DNA of 64,000 nucleotides from Leuctra nigra (Eukaryota; Arthropoda; Insecta; Plecoptera; Leuctridae), in the NCBI GenBank assembly GCA_934045905.1, contig OW203762.1:20120345-20184344 (forward strand), written 5' to 3'. The position numbers and the translations under genes are program-made. Of this stretch, positions 46,669-58,055 are shown one piece after another. The notes below the pieces were generated by a model, which did not search any database, had not been told where the DNA came from, and saw nothing but the letters and a program-made list of their open reading frames with translations. Position 1 is the first letter of the stretch. The number at the start of each line of letters is the position of its first letter.

Positions 46669-46899
46669 AAGTGGAGAGAGATGTTTAATAGGGAAGAGAA
46701 AACGGAGGAAAATATGAAGGGACGTACCATTTGAAAACGAGGTTTAAATTTAAATTTCCAAATTTCCTGTTACAAAATTAAATTTAACAATTTGAAAATT
46801 TAAATTTAAACCTCGTTTTCAAACTTCACTGATCATACCTGACTGCACACTTCATATTTTCCTCCGTTTTCACCTATTAAACATATCTTTCCACTTCTC
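46669..46899. repeat. Long imperfect inverted repeat
   Basis: Outer arms share GTTTAATAGG and AAAACGGAGGAAAATATGAAG with complements near 46848-46895. Inner arms share AAAACGAGGTTTAAATTTAA with its complement at about 46800-46822. Probably a hairpin MITE. Confidence 0.8.
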
Positions 46900-49800
46900 A
46901 CCATCTTCCCACCATTTTTCTTTCTCCAAACTTTCTAATTCTAATTCCAAAATTCCAATTCTGAATACGAATAGAGTCCTTTGCAATAACTTTTCATTCT
47001 GATCATGTATAATTTAATGATTTCAAGTTGCGTACTAACCGACTGCTATCACATTTCATCCCCTATAGCGTTAAATCCCTCCCCCCTCCCCCTTGTAGTG
47101 AGAGACCTCACAATGTCAGCGTCCAGGTAGCTCCCTCAAGTGGTTGGTTTCATATCAACTTGGATGTATACTATTAGTGACTTGCTACTTGGCAAGAAGA
47201 TGAGCGCTCTTTTGTTGATGTGGGGGAGACTTCGAACTTTCCTGTAAACCACTTGAGTTGTGCTTTCTATGGGTCAGATATCTAGAGAAGATTGTGTGGA
47301 AAACGCTTATACGAACGAAGGGTGATGTAATAGCACTTGTCGTGAACTGGTGGGGGATTTCGTAATCATTAAGTTAAATCTAGATACAATTGTGTTACTT
47401 CGTTTTTGAAAATGCCGAAATCAAATGAAATTATGTTTATAGTGTCTCACAATTGCGGGTCAGTGATCTCTTGAAATGATAATCAATTTAAATGATCAGT
47501 TTTCCCACCATAAAGCACCGGTTTCATTAAAATGTAGACTCCGTAAAAGGATGTGAAAGGAAACAAACTTTCATACAAACAGCTGATTGGATATCTTATG
47601 CTTTTATAACTGTAGGACGTAATATTATCGTCGCTTTTTATCATTTTTGGAGGTCGTAATGGAAGTTAAGAATATTTTTTTATTGAAGTATTAAATGCAC
47701 TAAATTGAATTTAATTATTAAAAACTGTTTCAAAGTATAGAATATTTAGGAGGCAACATTATTAACCATTTTCATTTTTATAACCGACAAATTATTATTG
47801 CTCTGGCAATAATTTTAAAAAATATCGTGAGCTTAGCATACAAACTGAGCTCAAGACCTGAAGTTTACTCTTCATCATTATCGGTTCTTCCCTCAACCTT
47901 CCTTCTCATCAATATAAATTCTCTCTTAACCATCTGAAAGTACTTGACTCGGTTTTTATCAAATGGCACAAAGTATAAAAGAATACGTAAATATAATGAC
48001 GTCATTTCCACCCTCCGTCGTTTATTGTATCGCACTCGATCGAGCTTCTCGCCTTCAAGCCACAGAATTCCTCGATCGTTTTCTTGATCTAAGTTAGAGT
48101 TAATGGAATCTTGAATACCGGAATGTCACGTCATCTGAATAATATAATGAACTTTATATATGAATCTCCATTGCGAAACCATAGTCATTAAAACCAGAAA
48201 GAGTTTAGGACTTTCTATTCATTTTAAACGATAGTTTAATCCCCTCTTGAGACTAAGGGGTATATAATACACTGGCATTTTTTGTCAGGAATTTCAATAA
48301 AGGCAGAAGTTTTTAATGTTCTTCTCGACGCCCTCGTCTTGTGTTTCGCACGAAGCGATGTAATGACAGAGTTTGAGAGACTATCAATAACTCCTGGGGG
48401 TGATGAGATGAGAAAGTCAAGGGTTGTGTGAGTTACTTTTAATAGAAACTCGGGGTGAGTGTGGAATATGAAGGGTGACTGAGTCTTATTGTGACATAAT
48501 ATTGACATTATACTGGCCGTTAGAAGGGATATAAAGATATTGGAAGGCCGCCCATATCATGTGACTGCTGTTAAGATGCTATTACGTATTCTTCTTGTCA
48601 AAGACTTCAGAATATTATTTTTTTTCGTCGCCTCGCAAGTAAAGTGTGTTTATTTGAAGCAAACAATACCACTTTCTCAGTGAACTAAGCTCTCATTTGT
48701 ACATTTTTGGAGCTTTCTCTGTCGATTATTTATATTTTGCTCCAAGCACCGGTCAAAGTATAATGTTGACCAGGTCAAAATGTCTGTGGTGGTTTTACGG
48801 GGGCTAAACTTGTATCTGTTTATAATCACAGCTTTCGGACGGATAAAAAAACGAATTTTTAAATACTAAATTCGAACTAATGTCGAAGTAATATCATGTA
48901 TTAGACAACAATTTTGTCTAGCATTCGTCAAAATTGATGCCCTAAATTTTGCTCAAGGCAAATTAATTATGCAAAAGTGTTACATTGGAGATTTTGCATG
49001 TTTCAATATAAAGAACAAATTTTGCCCATGAGTAACCTCCCCCTAGTAACCTCCTCTCGCCGTTTGGTAAAGGATTAGTGGGAATGTATTCTAATGCAAT
49101 GTGATATGAGTCGACGGTGGGTGGGCAATAAAATGCAGATACAACATGCGGACCAGATGCCATGCTCACAGTTACATCAACCCTTCTTTCACCAGTTTCC
49201 ATTCTTTGCGACGAAAATATGATAAAAAAATGGGATAATATACTCTTGTTATTATAGTGGTGTTAGCAACAGCTGACTTACATTCGATTGAGTTTCCAAA
49301 AAGTAGGAATATTTGAAAAGGGTTGAGTGAATATAAATCGTTTATTCTATAGATTTGGGGCGTAACAGTCGTTATAGTTTATGATGAAAAGTGTTTTTGT
49401 AGTTGAATTAGACACGCAAAAAGTTAAGAGTTGAAAAGAATATATTGATAAGTATTCTACGAACATCCCCCTTTTTAGTCCAAACAGAAACCTTTCAAAG
49501 AGCAGGTACTCGACTATCTTTGAGAAGTGAAATAGTAACATTTAAAAAACAATCAATCAATCAACCATTTTTGCAAAAAGTCGCAAATCTTAATTAGTAT
49601 CTTTTTTTATTGGTTCACTTATGTACACAAATATCTACACTGCCCAAAAAGCCAAAAATTGCTTGAAAATAATGGCTTGACAGATACTTAAATAATACAC
49701 ATTAAAAAACAACATTACGTCTCTCATACAGTGAATTATAGACTGCCTGACAAAATAAAAATTTACTGAGTTTTATTTTAGAAAACTCAATAAAATATAT

Positions 49801-52800
49801 AATTTCGAACCTGGAATTACTATCAAAGCTCAATGGAATTTTTAACACTGTACTCAATGAAACTAAATAATAGAACAACTCTTCAACTCTCGTTAAGCAT
49901 TGTAATATATTATTATATTATCTAAATTATAATTGGTCTATTGTGCTATGAATTATTGGCTTCTGGTGGTGCTACGTCGAGTGGCATGTAGCTTGACAAA
50001 GTGTCTGCCAACAATGCATAGTGTATCGAGCTCAGTGGTGCCAACATCACCAACACGCATCATGTGTAGCTTATTGCTTCAGCTCCATTGTTTCCAACCT
50101 CCATTGTTACATCGAGCTACAACACATTGGGAAAACATGCCATTCATATCGATATCAATAATAATGTTATTGTGTTGTAGTCAAGGTATTGATGTGGAAT
50201 AGTAGTGATGTTTTTTTGTGAAATTACGAGTATGGATTGTTTCATCAAAGTACCTCTCATGTAATCGAATTGAAGCGTGATTGATGGCGACAATTCGAAT
50301 ATTATTACAAGTGATGCTTTGAAATGTGTAGAGAGAGATGGTTTGACACGTTCAACAAAGCTTTTAACAAAACATTTCGTGTTCATTGTGTGTGGAATGT
50401 AATTCAATTTTAATCTTTCCCTTGTATGGATTTTAGCTAAAGCTCATTAAAATGGGGTACATTCCAATTATATGAGGACAATTTAGCCAGTTCGTTTGTA
50501 CAGTATTATGAGAATTTTATAAAATTAATAGAAAGGAAAGTACAGAGCTTTTGATCTTTCGCTTCCATCTCAAAAGTTAACTTTATTAAGAAAACTTATT
50601 TTCTATAAATAATAGTTATGCTCGTAAAATGAGTCATAAAACTTGTGAAACTTTGATTCTTTGAATGTACGAAAGTTGAATATAAAGAAATTTTGGATGA
50701 TATTTGAATGGCCTTTCTATCACAGCTTTGTCACTGAGTGGAAGAAGGCGTGTCACTTAATTTCCCGGATTAGTTTTCATAAAGAAGTGAGGTTTGGAAA
50801 GAAGAAGAAGAAGCGAAGAGTTTTCTTCTCGGGCGAGTTTTCTTCAGAGCTTTTGATGATGAATACAGATGTAAATCCGATGTGCGGGCAATGGAGCGAA
50901 AGTTCATTCATTATTAGAAGAGTTTTCATAATCATCTATTAGTCTTCAATAGCACACAAAAACACTGCTGTGTTGACGACAAACTTAGAACTCGGATTGA
51001 GCTCAAATATTGTCAATCTTTCCAAGACGGAATAAATTATGTGATTTGCGGTTTTCTTCGATTGGCCAAAACCACAAATACGAACGGAGAGCCAAATGAA
51101 GAGGGTAACAAATCTTTGGACCAAATCTAACAGATAGTACCTACTCAGGCAACAAATCAAATACTATGAATGAAATATATTGTGTTTGGATGCTTGAAAT
51201 AAAACCAACATTATTATTTGAAAATTAAATCAAAAACTCTTGAGTGAAAAGTCTTTAACATTGTAATTTGTTTATATTATAAGGATGGTTCGCAAACTTT
51301 ATTTTGTATCAAATTATCTCAATATCTCGAACTTCATCAGAAGAAAATCCGAAAACTTTATCTTGATACAAGTGACCGAAATATTGAGATAATTTATTAA
51401 AAATAAAGTTTGTACACCGTCCGAAGAATATGCGTTATATTTAAATCATTTGATAAATAGTTTGTTATACCTGCAGTTACGATAAGTGCTACTAATGTAT
51501 ATTATTCTGTGTCGATTTGGTCATCATCAGATCTCTAACCTTCAGAAAATCATATAGTTTCTCCACCCTTCCACTTTCTCGATAACATCCAATTTCTTTG
51601 TAATATTGCTCTTATGAAATTCCTGTTCACTCCAGACAATAATTATCTTGAGTAAGTGTGGTAGAGGGGGAACTATGTGGCAGCCACAATGGCCGATAAG
51701 TACCGGCACGGGGTTGCCTTCAGTTCTACGGGGCCTCCAAGAGCCACTCGGTGTCAAACTAACGTCTTGCTTCGACCAAGGGGTTACTGAGACGACTCGG
51801 AACAATGAGTTCTAATATTTATTAACAATACATCCAGATGGAATGCTTGCTGTTTGCTTTCTTTGTCGGTTAAGCGTGAACGTCATTCTATTCGGATGGA
51901 GTGATTGGTGAAAAGCTTCTGTTTGATCAAACACTCAACAATATCCACCTTTCTTCATGATATCAAAGAGATTTTGTATTGGAAAACCAGCAGGTAGGCT
52001 GTATATAAACCATTATTCTTTATCCAGCCTCTTTTCATTCACTATTAAAACGCAATTATAATGGAGTTCAAACAATGGCTGGTCCATGGAAGGGCTATGT
52101 GTCGAGTGTGTTAATTTGACAGTGCTGCCTCCATGCGTCATTCACTAGACTTACACGCAGGGTGAACAAGAGAGAGGTGGGGGAGGGGTCGACAATAGGA
52201 CGAATAAAAACAGCACAATGTGAGAAACAGAGAAGCAATTCAATGAATGGAAAATGAGATGGAAGGAAATATAACAGAAACGTCATTGTGAAATAATATT
52301 CTGGGTATTATAATGATATATCCCTCGATATAGCAGCAGTTTGAAGCCATTGATGACCACTGGGGAGTGAACTAATCTGGATGTTGGATGCTGTTTTGTT
52401 TAGTTGAGTGGTGGTAAGGGGCTCTGTACTCCCTCGGTGAGGAATCACAATAGCAAGATGTTAAGTTTCAATCAGTGAAATCATGGACCGGCAAATATGA
52501 GTTCAACTTACTAATAGGGGTAAAGGGTACTCTTATTACCATATACCTTCTCTACTCAGAAGCAATGGCAATCGTGACGCTCAATACAATGGAGAACACA
52601 ACAATCAATGCTGTAACCGATATTAGACTTTCACTTGAGGAAAACAATTCATGGACTTTGACGTTATAATAGCTTTTACGCAAATATATTATCTGGAATA
52701 ACGCTTTGCTCCTAAGCTTGGGTAAAGTGAAGAATAATAGATGCTTTAAAATACCTTTCTTCTATTTAGAGGTCCGATTTCTCAATTCTCTGTTCAATCA

Positions 52801-53076
52801 GTTGCTAAGTTCAAAAGTTACTTACTTTATAGGAAAGTTATCGGTTATTGCCATACAATACTACATGTATCTCAACAAAATGATAAAACGGTATTTTTGA
52901 AAGAATTAATTGATTGACTGAAAAAATGTGGTGGCATCATCCGATGAAGTCTATGCTTACCCGTCATCTACTTCTAAGTATAGTATAGGTGAGGTCTGAT
53001 TTCATTGATATTAACAAGGATTGATTGTCAAGGAACCTGACCAGCAGCCAATCCGTTTCGTTCAAATACCATTTTT
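46900..53076. other. Intergenic, no supported gene
   Basis: 6 kb of AT-rich unique sequence. A C-rich run lies at about 47080-47092 and a hairpin at 51283-51422. Open frames here lack start context, splice signals and recognisable domains. Confidence 0.45.
51283..51422. repeat. Inverted repeat (hairpin)
   Basis: Arms of about 50 bp: GGATGGTTCGCAAACTTTAT pairs with the complement ending ATAAAGTTTGTACACCGTCC, and AAATTATCTCAATAT pairs with ATATTGAGATAATTT. Confidence 0.8.
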
Positions 53077-54093
53077 GAGCGAGCGAAGCGAGCGTCTCCT
53101 TTTGGTTCATTTGGCACGGACCTCTGTTTTTTTGTTTTTTTGTTTTTTTGTTTTTGTTTTTTTCTGTTACTGACGATATACAGGTCAGAGTTTTTCCTCG
53201 ATCGAGCTGAAATTTTGCACACGTGTTTGGACATTCTCTGGGCGTTGCAGACCCTAATTTTTTTGAAATCTACTGATTGGTTAAAATTTAAATAAACATC
53301 TCCTGATAGGTTGAAAAGTGAAATTGGTCTTCGACAAATCTGATCAAACTCATATTTTGGCTATACATGTCTAGAGTTTTTCCTCGATCGAGCTGAAATT
53401 TTGCACACATGTAGAGACAACCTTTTCTGTTTGCAGACCCCAAATTTTTTTAAAATCCATTAATTGTTTAAAATTTAAATAAACATCTCCTGATGGTAGG
53501 TTGAAAAATGTAACTGGTCTTCGATAAATCTGATCAAAATCATATTTTGGCTATACAGGTCAGAGTTTTTCTTTGATCGAGCTGAAATTTTGCACACATG
53601 TAAAACCAACCTTCTCTGTTTGCATACCATATTTTTTTTTGAAATCCATTCTTTGGTTAAAATTTAAATAAATATCTCCTGATAGGCTGAAAAATGAAAA
53701 CGGTCTTCGATAATTCTGATCAAACTCATATTTTGCATGATCATTAAGACCAATATTGTCTCTTATTTTACAAAATTTCATCCCAATCAGTTAAGAACGT
53801 ATGAACGTATTGACATTTGTAATATCTGTCAGTAATGAAGTATCGAAATGAATGTTTTCCAGTGCCAATTGAATTCATTCTGATTTGCTTTATGAACCAG
53901 GTGCTTAGATGCTATTTTAAAGTTTCGATGAAAAGTATATACCTACTTTTAAGTTGATATCATAATCAATTCAATATGGTTACGAAGCTATGGTTGTATA
54001 TGTTTTCTGTGCGTTGTGTACGCATTTCCGGTTCGAGAATTTGCACGTACCCGTGCTCGCTCATCAACGCGTTACACTGAGCGTTTTCCTAGT
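53077..54093 (+). mobile_element. GAGCGAGCG-type repeat element, copy 3
   Basis: Starts GAGCGAGCGAAGCGAGCGTC, then T-rich sequence, three tandem units and the CAACGCGTTACACTGAGCGT end. Same ends as copies 1 and 2. Non-coding. Confidence 0.8.
53174..53735 (+). repeat. Three tandem units of about 185 bp
   Basis: CTATACAGGTC-type starts near 53174, 53360 and 53548, each followed by AGAGTTTTTCCTCGATCGAG-like, CTGAAATTTTGCACAC and AACATCTCCTGATGG-like phrases. Confidence 0.85.
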
Positions 54094-54933
54094 ATGATTT
54101 GTTTGGTAAATAATTCAGGTAATTTTTCAGTACTTATAATACATTTAACTTCTTCTCACTGGGTTAAAATGGTTGATTATCACAGTTTGCTGATCTCAAT
54201 GATATCTAATTCAGTAATTTCTATCCAAAGAGTATCTGTTTATCTGTCCCGCTTCCTCTCCCACCTCTTCCAGCAACTTCATCTCTCTTCACTTTTCTTT
54301 CTCTGTTCACCGCATGGATATTTGCGGTTGAAAGCATTTCAATGCTACATGATATCTAACCCATCCCCTAGCAATGAATTAAATGATAATATCGAGGTAG
54401 GGGATGCTACCCCAGTAGCAATGTGAAGGGTTGGCGCACTCATCTACTCAATTTAGTTAAAAGACCGAGCTCAAGGATTGTCAAATTAGAGACAAAAGTC
54501 GAAAAGAGAGCCACTTAAAGCGGAAGTCCATTTGATAACGTCACAAAAACATATTTTTTTATTTTTTCATGACAATTGTTTTGTATCTTGTCATTGGTCG
54601 TAACCAAAAGGGGACCGCAGACTGTAACCATAGAGAAGCTTTTGTGCGACTCTTGAAAAAGGAAACGTAGAATTGAGTTTTGTCGAGTGCTCTTGAGGTG
54701 AACGATACAAGGGGATTCATTGTGACGTCATAATGCCCTTTGGTCGGAAAAGTATTGCGTTTTGTCAACTTAGTTTGAATTGACACTTTTACATTGGAGT
54801 TGTGGAGGATTTCTCTGTGATCGGAGCATCATAGTCTAAATGTTGAAATGTAGAGCAATGCCGTGGGATTGTGAAACTTATTTCATGTCCTTATGACAAA
54901 CTATTAAAATGGAAATGCATCCTGATTTTTCAG
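54094..54933. other. Intergenic, nothing recognised
   Basis: A plus-strand frame overlapping the repeat end runs on to 54426 but has no family. Otherwise AT-rich. Confidence 0.4.
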
Positions 54934-55260
54934 CGAGCAAGACGAGCTTCCATTCTGCACTTATGGAAATTTTCTCTTTTTCAGATTTCTTACTTTTTGT
55001 CGCCTCTACGAGTCGCATAGTTTCTTTGATCTAGCTACAAATTTGCATATGTATAAAGACCACTTTACTAGTGAGCTGTATAGTTTTAGTTTTTGAACAC
55101 TGTTCTCCGATTGGTTGAAAATTACATAAGAATTTAATGTTTGTCAGATCAAATTGAATTTTTGAAACATAATTATCAAATGTTACAAATTTTCATTGAA
55201 ATTAGTCGATACAGATTATTGACATTTTAACCTAAGAAAATACGTAGGTAGGTATTATTC
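54934..55260 (+). mobile_element. Diverged fragment related to the GAGCGAGCG-type element
   Basis: Begins AGCGAGCAAGACGAGC and carries TTTGATCTAGCTACAAATTTGC and CTCCGATTGGTTGAAAATTA-like phrases in the same order as the tandem units at 53174. The right end is unclear. Confidence 0.5.
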
Positions 55261-55392
55261 GTATTATTCGTACTAAAAATGCATGTAAAACACATGAATG
55301 TATGAAACAAAATCAAACTCCAATGTTATATAATACTAATATTGTCCACGATTTGTTTAATTTAAAAATGGTAACAATTGCAATACAGTAAA

Positions 55393-55874
55393 CAGAAAGT
55401 TTACTGTAATTATTTTATGTATAAAAACACTTTTTAAAGTTTTGACCTGCAGGGCGATTGTATAACTTTCTTAGCCGAGATATTGGATCGTTATCTATAC
55501 CAATTGATGAAAGTAAACTAATAATATCATTGTTAATCATTTGAATTGTGCAAAAGCTACGAGGATATGAAATATAATCCCATTATTTATCTCAGGAAGT
55601 CGACTTTAAGCACTTTGAATTGCTTTACCTTCTGATAGGCTAAATTACTTTCATCAATTGGTATCGATAACGATCCATTATCTCGGCTAAGAAGTTATAC
55701 AATCGCACTGCTGAAAAAGTTTTCTCAAGTTTAGGATTAAAAGTTCAATGTTGATTATGTTGATCAGGTTAATCAACATTGAACTTTTATTCCTAAACTT
55801 GCGAAAACTTTTTCAGGTCAAAACTTTAAAAAGTGTGTTTGTATCTATAATACATAATTACAGTAAACTTTCTG
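55393..55874. mobile_element. Large hairpin MITE with nested palindrome
   Basis: Ends CAGAAAGTTTACTGTAATTA and complement. Arms pair through TAAAGTTTTGACCTG and then GCGATTGTATAACTT to TATACCAATTGATGAAAGTA-like sequence. The right arm is interrupted by a palindrome (55711-55816) that the left arm lacks. Confidence 0.85.
55711..55816. repeat. Near-perfect 106-bp palindrome inserted in a MITE arm
   Basis: Begins CTGAAAAAGTTTTCTCAAGT and ends with almost the exact complement (ACTTGCGAAAACTTTTTCAG); few mismatches. The left arm of the host MITE joins directly where this sits, so it is an insertion. Confidence 0.85.
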
Positions 55875-56218
55875 CAATTAACCAACATTCTGACTTTCGC
55901 CTTCCCGTTTCTATATGAAACTGAACACAAGTAATACGAATATTTGCATAGGATGGAATTGGCGTTCTCTCCACACGGGATAAGTGTCTCGAGCGCTCCT
56001 CACGAGCGAACTGTGAACTATACTATCAACTCAGACCAAAGCAAATCTTGTCGGGTGTCAAAACCAGCACAGTTAATCTTGCGAGCTCCTCTTATAAAAT
56101 ACTCGACCAGAATCCAGCTATAATATTGATTTCTTTTTTCAACAAAATAGAACTAAATCCGGCGAATGCACCACAGCGACGCCGAGGATTGTAAAGTTTG
56201 GTTTCTATAGCAAGATGT

Positions 56219-56261
56219 GGGGGGGGGGGGGGGGGGGGCGTTCTCAAGTGGGGGGGGGGGG
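56219..56261 (+). repeat. Two poly-G runs (G20 and G12)
   Basis: Twenty consecutive G (56219-56238), a short spacer, and twelve G (56250-56261), inside a CpG-rich islet (about 56160-56300). Potential G-quadruplex; assembly errors are common in such runs. Confidence 0.85.
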
Positions 56262-56909
56262 CGTCGTGGTCCGCGCAACACTTTACAACGCCGTCGGCTC
56301 ATCCGAAGAGAATTAACAAGGTTTGCGGCTTGTGAAGGCCGGATTACACAGTTCGAAACTGTTTGCTCGTTATAAATTATTGTTTAAATAAGTGTCAAAA
56401 GTAATGAAGATGATTCTCTTTAAACTATAAGTTTCAATTATTTTATAATTTTTTGCGTTGATTTATGTTGTAGCTAATGTAAAATCTATTCAAGACCATT
56501 AAAAAGTACACCTAGTGTAACAGGGACCACGCTTCTTACACAGATCCAATATCAAATATGAAAAGCAAATATTTTCAATTTCGATATGATGTTTTCGTTT
56601 GGAAATCCGATTTTGAATGACTATAGGTACCTATATTCGATTTCATGATATTGCTTGTTCAAACCATAGACATTTTATACTCAACGCAGTGAGTCAAACT
56701 ATGTTCAAACTATTCCACCTATACCTATGCCTAATTTGCACATCATATGCTATTAATATAAGCAATTTTATACGTATTTTAATCTATACGATAGAAGCAC
56801 ATCTCTTAATGTGTACAAAATTAAAATTTTCACAGAAGGAGTAAAATATTTACGAAACGCGTATATTCCAGGTTAATTTTGCAATTCCATGTGCAGAATA
56901 ATCGAATAT

Positions 56910-57165
56910 AAAATAATTTTGAGATAGAGCATGGCTATACTACTAATCTGGACTATATCAAACAGCAAACCAAAAATTAATACGAAAATTATTTGAGTCA
57001 TTAGATACATTTTTCAAAAGAGGTCAATGAATGATTCTTTAAAATAATTTTGAGATAGAGCATGGCTACTACTAATCTGACTATCAAACAGCAAACCATA
57101 AAATACGAAAATTATTCGAGTCATTACTCATTTAGATACATTCTTCAACAGAGGTCAATGAATGA
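56910..57165 (+). repeat. Direct tandem duplication, unit about 130 bp
   Basis: AAAATAATTTTGAGATAGAG starts at 56910 and again at 57041. Both copies end AGAGGTCAATGAATGAT. Small indels separate the copies. Confidence 0.9.
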
Positions 57166-57799
57166 TCTGTAAAAAAATGAAAGAGTAAACGTTTGGAATA
57201 AAACACGGTTATATCTCGTTGTCTGTGTTATGTTTCTGTGCTAAGTGTAACCCTTGCTTCACCCTGAGCCGAGGTTGTCGTGGCCATTGTCAGGGGTTAG
57301 TCTCGTGCAGAAACAATCTCTTGAAGCCAGCTTAAAAAGCAGACATTTCAATCGCAATAACAATTCAATTGCGAGAGCAGCGCTCCTGGTGGCGACATGC
57401 TTCGTGTCAAACTCACGCCTCGCTTCTCACAACCGTGAGACTTACTTCCAGATTCAATTAAAAATCACGTCTCGAATCACTTGATATTTTAGAAGTGGAT
57501 GTTATACTTATTCAATCGGAGATAATGAGAATCCTTTTGTCGATGAGAAACTTTGAAATCAATTCTAAAGTTATTAGAAGAAGGAATCATCTGAATTCAA
57601 CTGGGTGACAATGTCAACTAGGATTTTAACATGTTAATTTTAAAATCAATTATAATTCAATTGACAAAAGTTTTATATAGATTAGATTTCAGACTAAACT
57701 GTTGTATCATGGTTGAGATATTGTGCCTGAATTCAGAGATGGTATTATTTTTGTTAAAGGTTTAAAATGTGTTGTTATTTTTGTCAGTAGTTTTCAAGA
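57166..57799. other. Intergenic with a mild GC-richer patch
   Basis: 57255-57420 is less AT-rich and gives an open frame of 76 codons with no recognisable family or splice context. Nothing else. Confidence 0.4.
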
Positions 57800-58055
57800 T
57801 GAAGGGTACAGGGAAAGAACGATATAAGTCACATTCGGATGAAACTGAGATAAACGAAGTTTTATGTTGAAACTTGTATCTATCTACGATACAAATCGAT
57901 ATTTCAAAAGCGTTTTTCAAGATTTTGTGATAATATTTTCTAAAAATCGATGGTATATTCTGAAACCTCATAAATCCCACTGCAAGATTACACCTTAAAC
58001 TATTTTTTTAAATGGACTCATAGCGTTCTTTCCCTGTACCACCCTGTACCCTTCA
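57800..58055. mobile_element. MITE with GAAGGGTACAGG inverted ends, copy 2
   Basis: Starts TGAAGGGTACAGGGAAAG and ends CTTTCCCTGTACCACCCTGTACCCTTCA-like. The interior matches copy 1 (10972-11193) in reverse orientation, for example TATGTTGAAACTTGTAT. Confidence 0.85.

Noticed and set aside
48963..49202. Minus-strand frame of 79 codons with a protein-like look
   Set aside because: No recognisable domain, no splice signals and no neighbouring exon; not enough to call a gene.
53174..53735. CRISPR-like regular repeats
   Set aside because: Units are about 185 bp and adjacent, with no short repeat-spacer pattern; it is a tandem repeat inside a eukaryotic element.
54016..54426. Plus-strand frame of 136 codons
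   Set aside because: Its first part is the terminal sequence of a dispersed repeat and the rest has no family or support.
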